Source: Nitrospirota bacterium
GTDB taxonomy: Bacteria > Nitrospirota > JACRHL01
Assembly: GCA_029858285.1 (NCBI GenBank)
Contig: JAOUFN010000006.1
Coordinates: forward strand, 62,001-126,000
Length of the DNA stretch: 64,000 nucleotides
Direction: 5' to 3'
The notes under the pieces are model-generated. The model was given only the letters and a program-made list of their open reading frames with translations, did not search any database and was not told the DNA's origin. Positions within the stretch are counted from its first letter, which is position 1. Every line of letters starts with the position of its first letter. The translations under genes and the position numbers were made by a program. This document shows, one piece after another, positions 34,234 through 42,607 of this stretch.

Positions 34234-34821
34234 TCAGTTCCCGCCCCCCAGGAAAAGTGCGTCCCGGGCGATGAGGTTGTGGGGATATGTGTCGGCAATG
34301 TGCCGATAGGCGTCCAGAGCCGCCTCCCGTTCCCCCAGACGCAGGTGGCAGTGGGCCACGCACAGCAGGGACATCTCCCGCAGGCTGTAACGGGACAGGG
34401 ACAGCAAAATCCACGCGCGATGCCGGTCCAGCCACGGATGGCGGACAAAGAAATCGCCGGAAGCAATCAGTTCCGGCAGTGCCCCCCGGTAATCCAGACA
34501 GTACATGCGCCACATGCCGCGCACAAACCGCCGTGCCACCAGCAGATGGGCGATGGGCGGGTAGACCACGATGGGCAGCAGCAGGCCCCCCAGAAACAGC
34601 AATGTCTGGCTGATGGGAAAGCCCGCCACCAGAATCAGCCGCCCGCCGCCATCCACCCACGCACGGAAGGGGAGCAGGAAGGGCAGGGGCATGAACTTCA
34701 GGATCAGCACGATCAGCACGGCGCCCCACACCACGCCGATGCCGGTCTGCATGGCGATGGCCATGGGGGCGGGACGGAAGATGGGCGGGATGCGATCGCT
34801 GCCGCCGGGGGTGTGGGTCAT
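34234..34821 (-). CDS. Membrane protein with TPR-like C-terminus, function unknown
   Basis: The protein has 195 residues. Two hydrophobic spans lie at about 25-45 (VVWGAVLIVLILKFMPLPFL) and 62-92 (LILVAGFPISQTLLFLGGLL). The second half is helical, with SLLCVAHCHLRLGEREAALDAYRHIADTYP reading as one TPR unit. It is probably an inner-membrane protein with a cytoplasmic repeat tail. The family is not recognised. It is convergent with the hybrid kinase (40 bases between stops). Confidence 0.65.
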   Translation of the reverse strand: MTHTPGGSDRIPPIFRPAPMAIAMQTGIGVVWGAVLIVLILKFMPLPFLLPFRAWVDGGGRLILVAGFPISQTLLFLGGLLLPIVVYPPIAHLLVARRFVRGMWRMYCLDYRGALPELIASGDFFVRHPWLDRHRAWILLSLSRYSLREMSLLCVAHCHLRLGEREAALDAYRHIADTYPHNLIARDALFLGGGN

Positions 34822-34934
34822 GGGATGGCCTTGCCGCTAAGGGGGAGCCCTCTTATCGGTCGACGGGGGGGCGTTCGTCACGCGTTTCGGGGGCTTTCCG
34901 GGTCCCTGTCAGACGCTGCGGGGGCCGTGCCCGC

Positions 34935-35543
34935 CTATGCCTGACCGACCGCCGCCCGCCGCCGCTTGTCGTTGGACGGGGTGTCCGCAAGGGCCGCCTC
35001 GATGAGGATGCGGGCGGCCTGTGCGGCGCGCCGGGTAACGTCGCCGGAATCGGCCAGCGCGTGCATCACTGCGGCCCCTTCCAGCAGCAGGGTGAGTTGC
35101 TCCGCCAGATCATCCGGCTGATCGGCCCCCGCCTGCCGCGCCAGTTCCCGTAGATAGCCGGTGATCAGGCGTTTGTACAGCGATGCCAGCCGGTGCAGGG
35201 GGTGGGCGCGATCCGAGAACTCACCCACCGCACGGATGAACGGGCAGCCCCGGTAACCGGAATTGCCCCAGAACAGTTCGTCGTGGGCCTCCACCACCGC
35301 CAGCAGGCGTTTGCGCGCGGTACTGGCGCGCTGCTCCACCAGAGACACAAAACGCACGCGGGCATCCTCCCCCTGTCGGCGCAGCACCTCCTCGATGAGC
35401 GACTCCTTGCTGGGGAAGTGTTGATACAGGGTGCCCTTGGCAACCCCGGCAGCCGAAAGGATTTCGGCCACACCCGTGGCGTGGTAGCCGTTTTCGCAAA
35501 ACAGGCGGGAGGCGGTGTGGATGAGGACGTCGCGCTTGGACAC
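34935..35543 (-). CDS. TetR/AcrR-family transcriptional repressor
   Basis: The protein has 202 residues from GTG 35543. The N-terminal helix-turn-helix is IHTASRLFCENGYHATGVAEILSAAGVAKGTLYQHFPSKE, fully typical of TetR. The C-terminal ligand domain includes RGCPFIRAVGEFSD and LLLEGAAVMHAL, as in TetR proteins that sense small, often electrophilic or aromatic compounds. It is divergent from a small zinc-ribbon gene. A GGTCGGT half-site sits inside its own promoter (35569-35597), and a perfect ACCGACCGGTCGGT palindrome lies at 35683. It probably represses itself and the zinc-ribbon gene. Confidence 0.93.
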   Translation of the reverse strand: MSKRDVLIHTASRLFCENGYHATGVAEILSAAGVAKGTLYQHFPSKESLIEEVLRRQGEDARVRFVSLVEQRASTARKRLLAVVEAHDELFWGNSGYRGCPFIRAVGEFSDRAHPLHRLASLYKRLITGYLRELARQAGADQPDDLAEQLTLLLEGAAVMHALADSGDVTRRAAQAARILIEAALADTPSNDKRRRAAVGQA

Positions 35544-35568
35544 AGTTTAGTTGACTCTCCGGGGCAGA

Positions 35569-35597
35569 AGTGTACTCATCGGTCGGTATTCTGACAA
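35569..35597 (-). promoter_or_regulatory. TetR gene promoter with operator half-site in the spacer
   Basis: On the minus strand TTGTCA (35597-35592), a 17-base spacer and TACACT (35574-35569) form a good sigma-70 promoter 25 bases before GTG 35543. The spacer holds TACCGACCGAT, which shares ACCGACC with the palindrome at 35683. A repressor bound here would block RNA polymerase. Confidence 0.65.
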
Positions 35598-35682
35598 GGG
35601 GTAAAGCCACAAAAATATCCCGTAAATAAAGGGTAGTATGCAGTTGACGGCGGGAGATTTATGCTGCATGTCATGTGACTGA

Positions 35683-35696
35683 ACCGACCGGTCGGT
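35683..35696. promoter_or_regulatory. TetR operator palindrome
   Basis: ACCGACCGGTCGGT is a perfect 14-base palindrome in the divergent region between the TetR gene and the zinc-ribbon gene. The half-site recurs in the TetR promoter. Assignment to this TetR protein is by position. Confidence 0.7.
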
Positions 35697-35786
35697 CATA
35701 CTTGGGGCATGGAGAGACGCAGACGCATAAGCTGGCATGGCGCCTTGGCGGCGGTACCGCAAAACGGTTACGCGGAGGGCAGTCCC

Positions 35787-35996
35787 ATGGACTGTCCGCG
35801 CTGTTGTGGTCCGTTGGTGGCGGAACGCTTTGTCGACCTGCTGGACGACTCCGGGCAGATGCGCGTGAACCTGTGGCGCTGCCTGAATTGCGGGTATGTG
35901 TGCGATCCGGTGATCCTCGCCAATCAGGCGCGGCGACCGGAAATCACCAGCCACGGGCGCGCGGTGCCCAAGCGGCGCGGCGGCAAGGCCGGGTAG
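35787..35996 (+). CDS. Small zinc-ribbon protein (paralogue B)
   Basis: The protein has 69 residues from ATG 35787 (GGAGGG 6-11 bases upstream). The frame is open from 35709, but the extension lacks family sequence. It opens MDCPRCCGPLVAERFVDLLDD, then WRCLNCGYVCDPVILANQARRP and a basic tail (PKRRGGKAG). Two CxxC knuckles would bind one zinc. It is clearly related to the gene at 29043. Its promoter region carries a TetR-type operator, so it is probably induced when the TetR ligand is present. Function unknown. Confidence 0.8.
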   Translation: MDCPRCCGPLVAERFVDLLDDSGQMRVNLWRCLNCGYVCDPVILANQARRPEITSHGRAVPKRRGGKAG

Positions 35997-36058
35997 GCCG
36001 GGTAGGCCGTGTGGTGTGGACGGGACAGCAGGTCGGGGTGAGCGGGGGGTTGTCTGTG

Positions 36059-36106
36059 CGCGGCCCCCTGCGCCAGGGCCAGTCGACTAAACCGCAGGGG
36101 GCCGCG
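36059..36106. terminator. Bidirectional hairpin terminator
   Basis: CGCGGCCCCCTGCG (36059-36072) pairs exactly with 36093-36106 across a 20-base loop, between the convergent zinc-ribbon and small membrane-protein genes. Confidence 0.8.
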
Positions 36107-36122
36107 TGCGATCGGGGCTGCG

Positions 36123-36242
36123 TTACAGACCCAGAATGTTGGGTATGGCTGCGACGACGACGGTGATTCCCGTCGCAAAACCACAGAAAAAAATGACGAA
36201 CGGAAACGCGTTCCCGGGCGTGTGCGGAGTCTCTTGTTTCAT
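36123..36242 (-). CDS. Small single-span membrane protein (39 aa)
   Basis: The protein has 39 residues from ATG 36242, opening MKQETPHTPGNAFPFVIFFC and ending in a Gly/Val-rich hydrophobic helix with NILGL. GGGGGAAG lies 5-12 bases before the ATG and a terminator follows the stop. It is one helix with a short hydrophilic N-terminus. It is the largest of the three mini membrane proteins in the window. Function unknown. Confidence 0.62.
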   Translation of the reverse strand: MKQETPHTPGNAFPFVIFFCGFATGITVVVAAIPNILGL

Positions 36243-36436
36243 GGTGCTTCCCCCGAATCGTGTGTGAATCCGGTCCCCTGACGGAGTGCTGTTGCGGCAC
36301 CCTTCTGCCTTATCTATCGGGGCGGTTTTGGGGGTGCTGGAGGGCGTGCCACGAGATTTCAAAAAAATCTTTTTGGAGAGTCGTAACGGTTTGGTTTCAG
36401 AGGTTTTTTGTGGTCTTCCCGTAGCACGCCCACCGG

Positions 36437-37996
36437 TCACCGCCGGGGCGGCAGGACCAGGTGCGGCTTCAGGTCCGGGCCCAGACGCCGGACGGCGACA
36501 CGGGCGATTTCCAGCAGGCTCCAGTAGGGGGCCTGGTAGCCGTGGTCACGGCGGAAAGCCACGGCATCCTCCTCCACAGCGGCGAACAGCCGGGGGTAAA
36601 CCGCGCTTTTGAGGGCACGAACGCGCAGGGCGGCATCCACAGTCAGGCCGTGAGGAATGGCGGGGTGTTTTTGCCACACAGTCAATCCCTTGGTGGCCCA
36701 TCCGGCGGGCAGAAGCCAGGGGGAAAAGTCCAGGCGCGCCCCGGCCTCGGCCTGCTCCAGCAGGGCGTCCAGCACGGCGTTGTCGATGCGGTCCTGCCAC
36801 AGTCCGGCGGGGTTGCGCCATTCGGCTACGGTCACCAGTTGCGGGTCATACTCCAGGTCCGACGGCAACAGCATGGTGAAGTTTTCCACCCCCATGTCCC
36901 GCATCCAGCGCACCAGCCCCGGCGAGGAGAGTGTCTGCCGCCAGCGCCACAGTTCGACTCCCCCGGAGCGGTAGGCGTGGTAGGGAACCTCGGAACAGAA
37001 CATGCGGGTGTCGTCCTGCCACCAGTGACCGAAGTCGTAACCGGGGTGGTGCCCCTTCACCCTTTCCAGCATGGCGCTGGCTACCCGGTGCGGCATGAGG
37101 GGGTCGGCGGCCACGGCGGGTAGACCCGGACGCGGTCGCAGCACCATGACCCGCAGCTTGCGACCGGCAAGAAAGGTTTCCACCGGCGTAAGGGTGCCGC
37201 CGGTCTCGATCAGCGATTCGATCACCGTGCCGACGTGGGTGGCCGGATCCACATGCAGCATGGCGACATGAGAGAAATTGCCCGGAAACGGCACCCCCCG
37301 CGCAATCAGCGCCGAGGTGGGGGCGTCGCCCCGCGACAGGAGCAAGTCGCCACTGTGCACCTCGACCCCTTCAACCACCATCGACGGGGTTTCCGATGTG
37401 ACCGGCGGCGCCAGCCACAGGGGAGGCAGGGCGGCGGTGCCGTTCTGGATCAGGGCTTCCTCCAGTGCCGTCCGCCCGCCGTAGACCACGCGGTAGATGG
37501 CTGCATGCACCCCCGGATCGTCCACCGGCCAGCGCATGGCGGCAGTGAGCACCACCTCCCGGCAGCGCTCCACCCACGGTTGCAGGGTGGCAAGCAGTTG
37601 TGGATGGGAAGCGGCCAGTGCCGCTCCCTGGAACAGCAGCGGTTCCAGTTGCGACAGGGGGTCGAGAGGGGGATTAGGCCCGCTGCGCACCACTGCCGCC
37701 AGCAGCGGCTCGGCACTTGTGATCAATCCGCCGAGTTCGGCCCGCACCTGCTCAAGAGGCTGTTCCCGCGCGGCCACAAACACCGCCTCCAGCTCCTTGA
37801 AAAGCTCGTCCCGCTGCCAGGTGAAGTTGTCGGTGCCCGTCGGCGCGGCAATGGCCACCAGCGGAGTGAACAGTGCCAGCACGGTCGTCGCCAGCAGCGC
37901 GGACAGTATCCGGTGTGGTCCCCACCATCCCCGCAATACCTCCGGCAATGATGTGGAGGCCAAACCCCCGTGCCGTCCGCTCCCGTCACCACACAT
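36437..37996 (-). CDS. YiiX/YebB-like NlpC/P60-type amidase, exported
   Basis: The protein has 519 residues from ATG 37996 (GGAGGAG upstream); the frame is open further but the signal anchor (LSALLATTVLALFTPLVAIAA) supports this start. The permuted papain-like YiiX domain lies at about 215-390. It begins VEVHSGDLLLSRGD and has the catalytic His in FPGNFSHVAMLHVD and the Cys in DDTRMFCSEVPYHAY. The region before it is helical; the C-terminus ends in a basic Pro/Arg tail. Enzymes of this group hydrolyse amide or lipid-linked bonds. It is divergent from the NHL-repeat gene. Confidence 0.85.
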   Translation of the reverse strand: MCGDGSGRHGGLASTSLPEVLRGWWGPHRILSALLATTVLALFTPLVAIAAPTGTDNFTWQRDELFKELEAVFVAAREQPLEQVRAELGGLITSAEPLLAAVVRSGPNPPLDPLSQLEPLLFQGAALAASHPQLLATLQPWVERCREVVLTAAMRWPVDDPGVHAAIYRVVYGGRTALEEALIQNGTAALPPLWLAPPVTSETPSMVVEGVEVHSGDLLLSRGDAPTSALIARGVPFPGNFSHVAMLHVDPATHVGTVIESLIETGGTLTPVETFLAGRKLRVMVLRPRPGLPAVAADPLMPHRVASAMLERVKGHHPGYDFGHWWQDDTRMFCSEVPYHAYRSGGVELWRWRQTLSSPGLVRWMRDMGVENFTMLLPSDLEYDPQLVTVAEWRNPAGLWQDRIDNAVLDALLEQAEAGARLDFSPWLLPAGWATKGLTVWQKHPAIPHGLTVDAALRVRALKSAVYPRLFAAVEEDAVAFRRDHGYQAPYWSLLEIARVAVRRLGPDLKPHLVLPPRR

Positions 37997-38199
37997 GCCC
38001 AGACTCCTCCATCCGGCCCGGGAGTGGGCCTTCGGCAGCAGTCTACACTGCGGGCAGTGATCGTTGCGATATTCGGTGCGGGTGTTCAAATTTGTGCGCC
38101 GGATGTGTCCAAAAAACGTATGCATGGTGTCTTGAAATACGCCTGATGCGGGTCTTATCCAGTTGAATTCAGGCGAAAAAAAATACGCGTTCCTCAGTG

Positions 38200-38214
38200 G
38201 TGCAAGACTTGCAC
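38200..38214. promoter_or_regulatory. Perfect inverted repeat in divergent promoter region
   Basis: GTGCAA-gac-TTGCAC lies between the amidase gene and the NHL-repeat gene, 84 bases before ATG 38298. TATA-like sequence follows directly. It is an operator candidate for a dimeric regulator. Confidence 0.45.
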
Positions 38215-38297
38215 AATATAGCCACAAGTAGCGATTCAGGGCAGTGCCCAGCCCGGTTCAGCCGGCTTCCTTGGGTATCGGCCCAAGGAGGTACGCG

Positions 38298-40226
38298 ATG
38301 AAACTACATGGGCTGATCTCGGCGACATTCATTTCTCTTCTGATGGCGGGTATGGGGGCGACCGCCGCCTCTGCCGCCGTCGGGGACGTGACCCCCGTGG
38401 CGGGTACCGGCGCAGCCGGGTACACCGGTGACGGCGGTGTCGCGGTGAGCGCCAAGGTCAACTCCCCCCAGGGCGTGGCCGCAGACGCCAACGGCAACCT
38501 GTTTATCGCCGACAGCCTCAACCACCGCATCCGGCGTGTGGACGCGGCCACCGGGGTGATCTCCACCGTCGTCGGCATCGGTCTGGTCGGGTTCTCCGGC
38601 GACGGTGGCCCGGCCCTGCTGGCCAAGCTGAACCGCCCGGTGGACGTGGCCGTGGATTCAGCGGGTAACCTTTACATTGCCGACCAGTACAACTTCCGTG
38701 TGCGCCGGGTGGACGCCGTGAGCGGTGTCATCACCACGGTGGCGGGCGTGGGGCTGTTCGGTTTCACCGGTGACGGTGGCCTGGCCGTGTCTGCCAGCTT
38801 CAGTTACATCAACAGCGTCCGTACCGATGCCCTCGACAACCTGTTTGTCGCCGACATGTACAACCACCGCGTACGCCGCGTGGATGCGGTCACCCACATC
38901 GTCACCACGGTGGCGGGCGGCGGCGGCAGTACTGCAGAGGGCGTGTCGGCGACCGGTACCGCCCTGAACTACGTCAATGACGTTGCAGTGGACAAGGACG
39001 GCAACCTGTTCGTCAGCGACTACCTGCGCAACCGCATCCGTCGCGTGGATGCGGTCACCGGCCTGATCCGTACCGTGGCTCCGACCAGTGGCACCCCCCG
39101 GGGTATTGAGGTGGATGCGGGCGGCAACGCCTTTTTCACCAGTTCCATGTCCACCACCACGGGCGGCGTCTACCGCCTGGACGGCCTGTCCGGAGTCGTG
39201 ACCACCGTGGTGCCGCAGGGCAATGATTACGCCAAGCTGGTGACATCCAACCGCGAAGTCTATGTGGCCGCCGGTTCCGGTCACCGGGTACTGCGTGTGG
39301 AAGGCGTCGCCACGCCCCCGGCAGGCCTCAATCGCGTTCCGGTTGCCGCTGCCGGCGCCGATCAGGTGCTGGAGTGCAGCGCCCGCCTGAGCGCCGATGT
39401 GGTGCTCGACGGCTCCGCGTCCTTCGACCTGGACAACGATCCGCTGATGATGCAGTGGAGCGGCTCCTTTGGCGTCGCCTCCGGTATCTCTCCGCTGGTC
39501 ACCCTGAGCGGGCTGATGACCCACCCGGTGGACCTGATGGTGGATGATGGCCGCGGCGGTACCGCCAGTGACCAGGTGCTTTACACCGTGGTGGACACCA
39601 CTGCTCCGGCCCTGAACGCGGGTGCCGACGTGGAACTGGCTGCCACCGGTCCGGGTGGCGTCAGCTACGACGTGCTCTCCGGGGTCACGGCTGCCGACAG
39701 TTGCGATACAGTCAACGTGGGAGTGGCCCCGGCCGGCCCCTACCCCTTGGGCAACACCGTGGTGAAGGTGTCCGCCAGCGACCCCACCGGCAACATGGTG
39801 TCTGCCATGGTCAACGTGTCGGTTCGCTACAGCTTTGGTGGTTTTCTGCCGCCGCTGCGCCCGAACGGTGTCTATCACTCCGGCCGCACCATTCCGGTGA
39901 AATTCCGTCTGCTGTACGCCGACGGAACGCCGGTGACCGATGCGGTGGCCACCCTTGAAGTGGTGCCCCTGTCCGGTGCCACCCCGGTGGTGACCGAAGT
40001 GGGGTCCGACCCCCATCACGCGAAACGTGATCGTGAGGAACACCACTCCGGCAACTGGGGTCATACCGAAAGGCGTCACGCGGGCAGCAATCTGTTCCGC
40101 TACCGCGCGGACGGCGCCATGTACATGTTGAATCTGGAGACTGATCGCCGCATGCGGGGCATCTACCGACTGGTAGTTCACCTCAATGATGGCGGATCGT
40201 TCTTTATGGACGTCCAGCTCCGGTAG
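38298..40226 (+). CDS. Secreted NHL-repeat protein with Ig-like and PxKF domains
   Basis: The protein has 642 residues; the signal peptide ends near ATAASA. About six NHL beta-propeller repeats span 50-345, each with a GVAVDxxGNLFIADxxNHRIRRVDA-type core (for example residues around NLYIADQYNFRVRRVDA). Two Ig-like domains follow, including a PKD/HYR type (DGSASFDLDNDPL). A PxKF module (RTIPVKFRLLYADGTPVTD) and a C-terminal SG/His-rich stretch end the protein. The perfect Shine-Dalgarno AAGGAGG lies before ATG 38298. NHL propellers bind proteins, polysaccharides or RNA; this one is extracellular. Confidence 0.92.
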   Translation: MKLHGLISATFISLLMAGMGATAASAAVGDVTPVAGTGAAGYTGDGGVAVSAKVNSPQGVAADANGNLFIADSLNHRIRRVDAATGVISTVVGIGLVGFSGDGGPALLAKLNRPVDVAVDSAGNLYIADQYNFRVRRVDAVSGVITTVAGVGLFGFTGDGGLAVSASFSYINSVRTDALDNLFVADMYNHRVRRVDAVTHIVTTVAGGGGSTAEGVSATGTALNYVNDVAVDKDGNLFVSDYLRNRIRRVDAVTGLIRTVAPTSGTPRGIEVDAGGNAFFTSSMSTTTGGVYRLDGLSGVVTTVVPQGNDYAKLVTSNREVYVAAGSGHRVLRVEGVATPPAGLNRVPVAAAGADQVLECSARLSADVVLDGSASFDLDNDPLMMQWSGSFGVASGISPLVTLSGLMTHPVDLMVDDGRGGTASDQVLYTVVDTTAPALNAGADVELAATGPGGVSYDVLSGVTAADSCDTVNVGVAPAGPYPLGNTVVKVSASDPTGNMVSAMVNVSVRYSFGGFLPPLRPNGVYHSGRTIPVKFRLLYADGTPVTDAVATLEVVPLSGATPVVTEVGSDPHHAKRDREEHHSGNWGHTERRHAGSNLFRYRADGAMYMLNLETDRRMRGIYRLVVHLNDGGSFFMDVQLR

Positions 40227-40265
40227 GATCGACGAGACGGCGCAAGCCGCCCCCCCCGGTCCAGC

Positions 40266-40304
40266 ACAAGGCCCGTACCCCCTCTCCCCGGGTACGGGCC
40301 TTGT
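40266..40304. terminator. Bidirectional hairpin terminator
   Basis: ACAAGGCCCGTACCC (40266-40280) pairs exactly with 40290-40304 across a 9-base loop, between the convergent NHL and HIT genes. Confidence 0.88.
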
Positions 40305-40350
40305 TGCGTCCGGAGTTTTTTTTGCGCGTCCTCCCTTTGCATTCCCCTTC

Positions 40351-40773
40351 TTACGGGGTGGGCCGGGCGCGCTCGCCCAGGGCGGACAGCAGGTCGTGGC
40401 GGGTGGTTTCGAGCTGATCGGGCGTATAGGGAACGGGCGGAAAGCTTCCCCACACCGGCCCTGGCCAGGTGGCGTCCCCCGGTTTGCGCACCACCACATG
40501 TACATGCAGGGGTGGAATAACGTTGCCCAGAGAGGCGACGTTGATTTTGTGGGCACCGAATACCTGGTGCATCACCTCCGAAAGATGGGATATCTCCCCC
40601 ATCAATTGCACTCGGTCCGGTTCCGGCAACTGGAAAATTTCGCTGACCCCCTCGCGCTCCGGGACCAGAATGCACCACGGGAAACGGGAATCATTCATGA
40701 GCAGCAGCAGGGACAGGGGAAAACGGCCGATCTGAACACAGTCCGACGCCAGGCGCGGATCCAGTTGAAACAT
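40351..40773 (-). CDS. HIT-family hydrolase/transferase
   Basis: The protein has 140 residues from ATG 40773. The start MFQLDPRLASDCVQIGRFPLSLLLL and the stretch FPWCILVPERE are typical of the bacterial HIT-domain subfamily. The histidine motif is PPLHVHVVVRK, with two of the three triad His kept and the third position Val. HIT proteins cleave nucleotide phosphoanhydride or phosphoramidate bonds. The C-terminus has WPGPVWGSFPPVPY. It is a full-length single-domain protein. The altered triad position should be compared with close relatives before activity is inferred. Confidence 0.88.
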   Translation of the reverse strand: MFQLDPRLASDCVQIGRFPLSLLLLMNDSRFPWCILVPEREGVSEIFQLPEPDRVQLMGEISHLSEVMHQVFGAHKINVASLGNVIPPLHVHVVVRKPGDATWPGPVWGSFPPVPYTPDQLETTRHDLLSALGERARPTP

Positions 40774-41106
40774 GCAGGCTCCTCTCCGGGGTAACAACGA
40801 CAAATGACGGTGCCAAAAGCGCCGCAGTCACAATAGCGGAGGTGGCGTCAGTGGGCAAGGTGCACGGTGCACGGGGCATATGCCTCATGCATCATTTCCG
40901 CAGGGCCGTGCCAATCCGGTGGTCCGGGTGTGGGACCCGTACGCCGAGTCGTTTTCCCCGTAGACCTCCCGCAGTTTCACCCGGAGCCCGCATCTGGTAT
41001 TGTGGCGCGGGCGCGACGATCCGGGAGGATGGCCCGACCTTGGGTGCGGTAGCAGCGTTTGTGCCGCCCGGCAGAGGGAGCAGGCGAAGGGGAGCGGGAG
41101 CATCAG
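40774..41106. other. Intergenic region, divergent promoters
   Basis: This 333-base gap lies between the divergent HIT gene and an exported-protein gene. It holds a short GGTGCACGGTGCACGG tandem near 40859 and no supported coding region. Confidence 0.3.
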
Positions 41107-41736
41107 GTGCGTACGACGCGGGGTTTTTCCAGATGGCTGCCGGGTGTGGTGCTCGGGGCGGGGTTGTGGCTGGCAGCCGGTGGCACGGCCTTGGCCCTGG
41201 ACCTGGAGCAGCGCACCGTGCGCGACGTCGAAGAGTGGGAGAGAGGCTTTTTTCTGCCCTGGATCAAGCTTGGCTCGGCGCAGGTGCGTGGACAGGCGGA
41301 GGAAAATTTCACCCTTGCCCTGTCCGGGGCCTACTACCGCGAGGCGCACCTGGCCGGAGCCGACATCCCCCTGGCCACATCGCTGGAACTTGGCAGCACC
41401 GCCACCCAGAACGACTGGCGCAACCGCTGGTGGGCCGCATGGGTTGGAGTGCCCGGCATCAAATTCGGCTATGTGTTCGACTATCGGGATTCCGGGGGCC
41501 GCACCTACAGCAGCCGGGGCCCGGCGTTCGGCCTGTCCCTGCTGGGGCTGGAGGTGACGGTGCGCACCGATTCCGCCTTCCCCGGCGAGCCGCGCATGGT
41601 GTCGTTCGGCCTGGCCGTACCGGTGGCGCCGCTGGGGTGGTTCGGGCGCGGAGCCGCCCCCGCATCCTGCGTCGGAGCGGAGTGTGCTGGCGACGCCCCT
41701 GCCGTCACCGATACCGTGCCGCTTCCCGTCCCCTGA
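41107..41736 (+). CDS. Exported hypothetical protein
   Basis: The protein has 209 residues from GTG 41107 (GGGAG upstream). The signal peptide spans about 1-30 (LPGVVLGAGLWLAAGGTALA). The mature part has ALSGAYYREAHLAGADIPLATSLE, NRWWAAWVGVPGIKFGYVFDYRD and FGLSLLGLEVTVRTDS. It reads as alternating amphipathic strands, possibly a small beta-barrel or outer-membrane protein. The family is not recognised. It is convergent with the DUF4402 gene. Confidence 0.6.
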   Translation: MRTTRGFSRWLPGVVLGAGLWLAAGGTALALDLEQRTVRDVEEWERGFFLPWIKLGSAQVRGQAEENFTLALSGAYYREAHLAGADIPLATSLELGSTATQNDWRNRWWAAWVGVPGIKFGYVFDYRDSGGRTYSSRGPAFGLSLLGLEVTVRTDSAFPGEPRMVSFGLAVPVAPLGWFGRGAAPASCVGAECAGDAPAVTDTVPLPVP

Positions 41737-41754
41737 ATCCTCCCGCAAACAACA

Positions 41755-41799
41755 CCGCCCGATCCCCCGTGGCCATCACTGGCCGGGGAGATCGGGCGG
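41755..41799. terminator. Hairpin terminator
   Basis: CCGCCCGATC (41755-41764) pairs with GATCGGGCGG (41790-41799). A second hairpin, GCCCGAGGG/CCCTCGGGG, follows at 41811-41839 and may serve the opposite DUF4402 transcript. Confidence 0.65.
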
Positions 41800-41854
41800 C
41801 AGATTGCACGGCCCGAGGGAGTTTTTCAAGCCCTCGGGGCAAATGCCGTTCCGC

Positions 41855-42367
41855 TTACAGGTAGGTCACCCGGAAGGTGGCGGTGCCGGAATAGGCACCC
41901 ACAATGTCGGTGCCGTCCAGCGCGGCAGTGGCGCCCACCTGGATGCCGGCCAGGGTGCCCAGAGCGCCCAGGGTAGCCGAGGCGGTCTCGTTGCCGTTAT
42001 CGGTCACGCCCACGCCGCCGAAGGTCCAGAAATCCACCGGGATCTGCTGGGTAGCACCCAGACCGGCGCCGGTGATCATCATGAAGCCGACCTTTTCAAC
42101 CACCTCAATGACCACGGGAGTAGTGGCGGCACCGGCGGTGATATCGAAGGTCGCTGCACCCGGGTCTGCCGGAGCCACTACCAGGTTGGCGACCACACCG
42201 GCCTCGTAGTTGCCAAAAGTGAGGTTGGTATTCTTGGTGACTGCCAGTGCGGTCAGGATGTTCATGGTGGCGGTAAATGCGGTATCCAGCGCCAGGGCGG
42301 GGGTTGCAGAGAGGACTGCCGCAACTGCGGTGACGGCAACAAATGCCTTCGTGGCCTTGAATTTCAT
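41855..42367 (-). CDS. DUF4402 protein, probable major fibre subunit
   Basis: The protein has 170 residues: signal peptide (ending TPALA), then LDTAFTATMNILTALAVTKNTNLTFG and ending GTATFRVTYL. The C-terminal hydrophobic beta strand pattern (ATFRV-Y-L) is as expected for a donor-strand-type pilin. DUF4402 proteins behave like fimbrial or spore-coat-U-type subunits. AAGGA precedes the ATG. It is the last gene of the chaperone/usher locus, with a 240-base gap after the usher, so it may have its own promoter and be the most abundant subunit. Confidence 0.88.
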   Translation of the reverse strand: MKFKATKAFVAVTAVAAVLSATPALALDTAFTATMNILTALAVTKNTNLTFGNYEAGVVANLVVAPADPGAATFDITAGAATTPVVIEVVEKVGFMMITGAGLGATQQIPVDFWTFGGVGVTDNGNETASATLGALGTLAGIQVGATAALDGTDIVGAYSGTATFRVTYL

Positions 42368-42607
42368 GGTTTTTTCCTTACATGGGATCGGTCGTCACTA
42401 CCCGCCGGGCCGGTCCCCAGGCCCACCTTGATTGACACGGGCGATTTACCCCCTTTTCGGAGGGAATTGCCTATGGCTTAAATATTTATGCCAAACAACG
42501 AACAGTACACCGATCACTCGTCAGCGCAGTGGAAAATCGTTTTCCTGGCTGCCACCCGGGAAACCAGCCCGGAAACCATTTTTTCGGAAGGAAGAGCGGG
42601 CGGCCGA

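Noticed and set aside
38658-40556. 632-residue antisense frame across the NHL gene
   Set aside because: Shadow of the NHL-repeat frame; Gly/His-rich composition without domain features.
40842-41864. 340-residue + frame
   Set aside because: Overlaps the signal-peptide-bearing exported-protein frame and is rich in Arg/Gly, a typical shadow.
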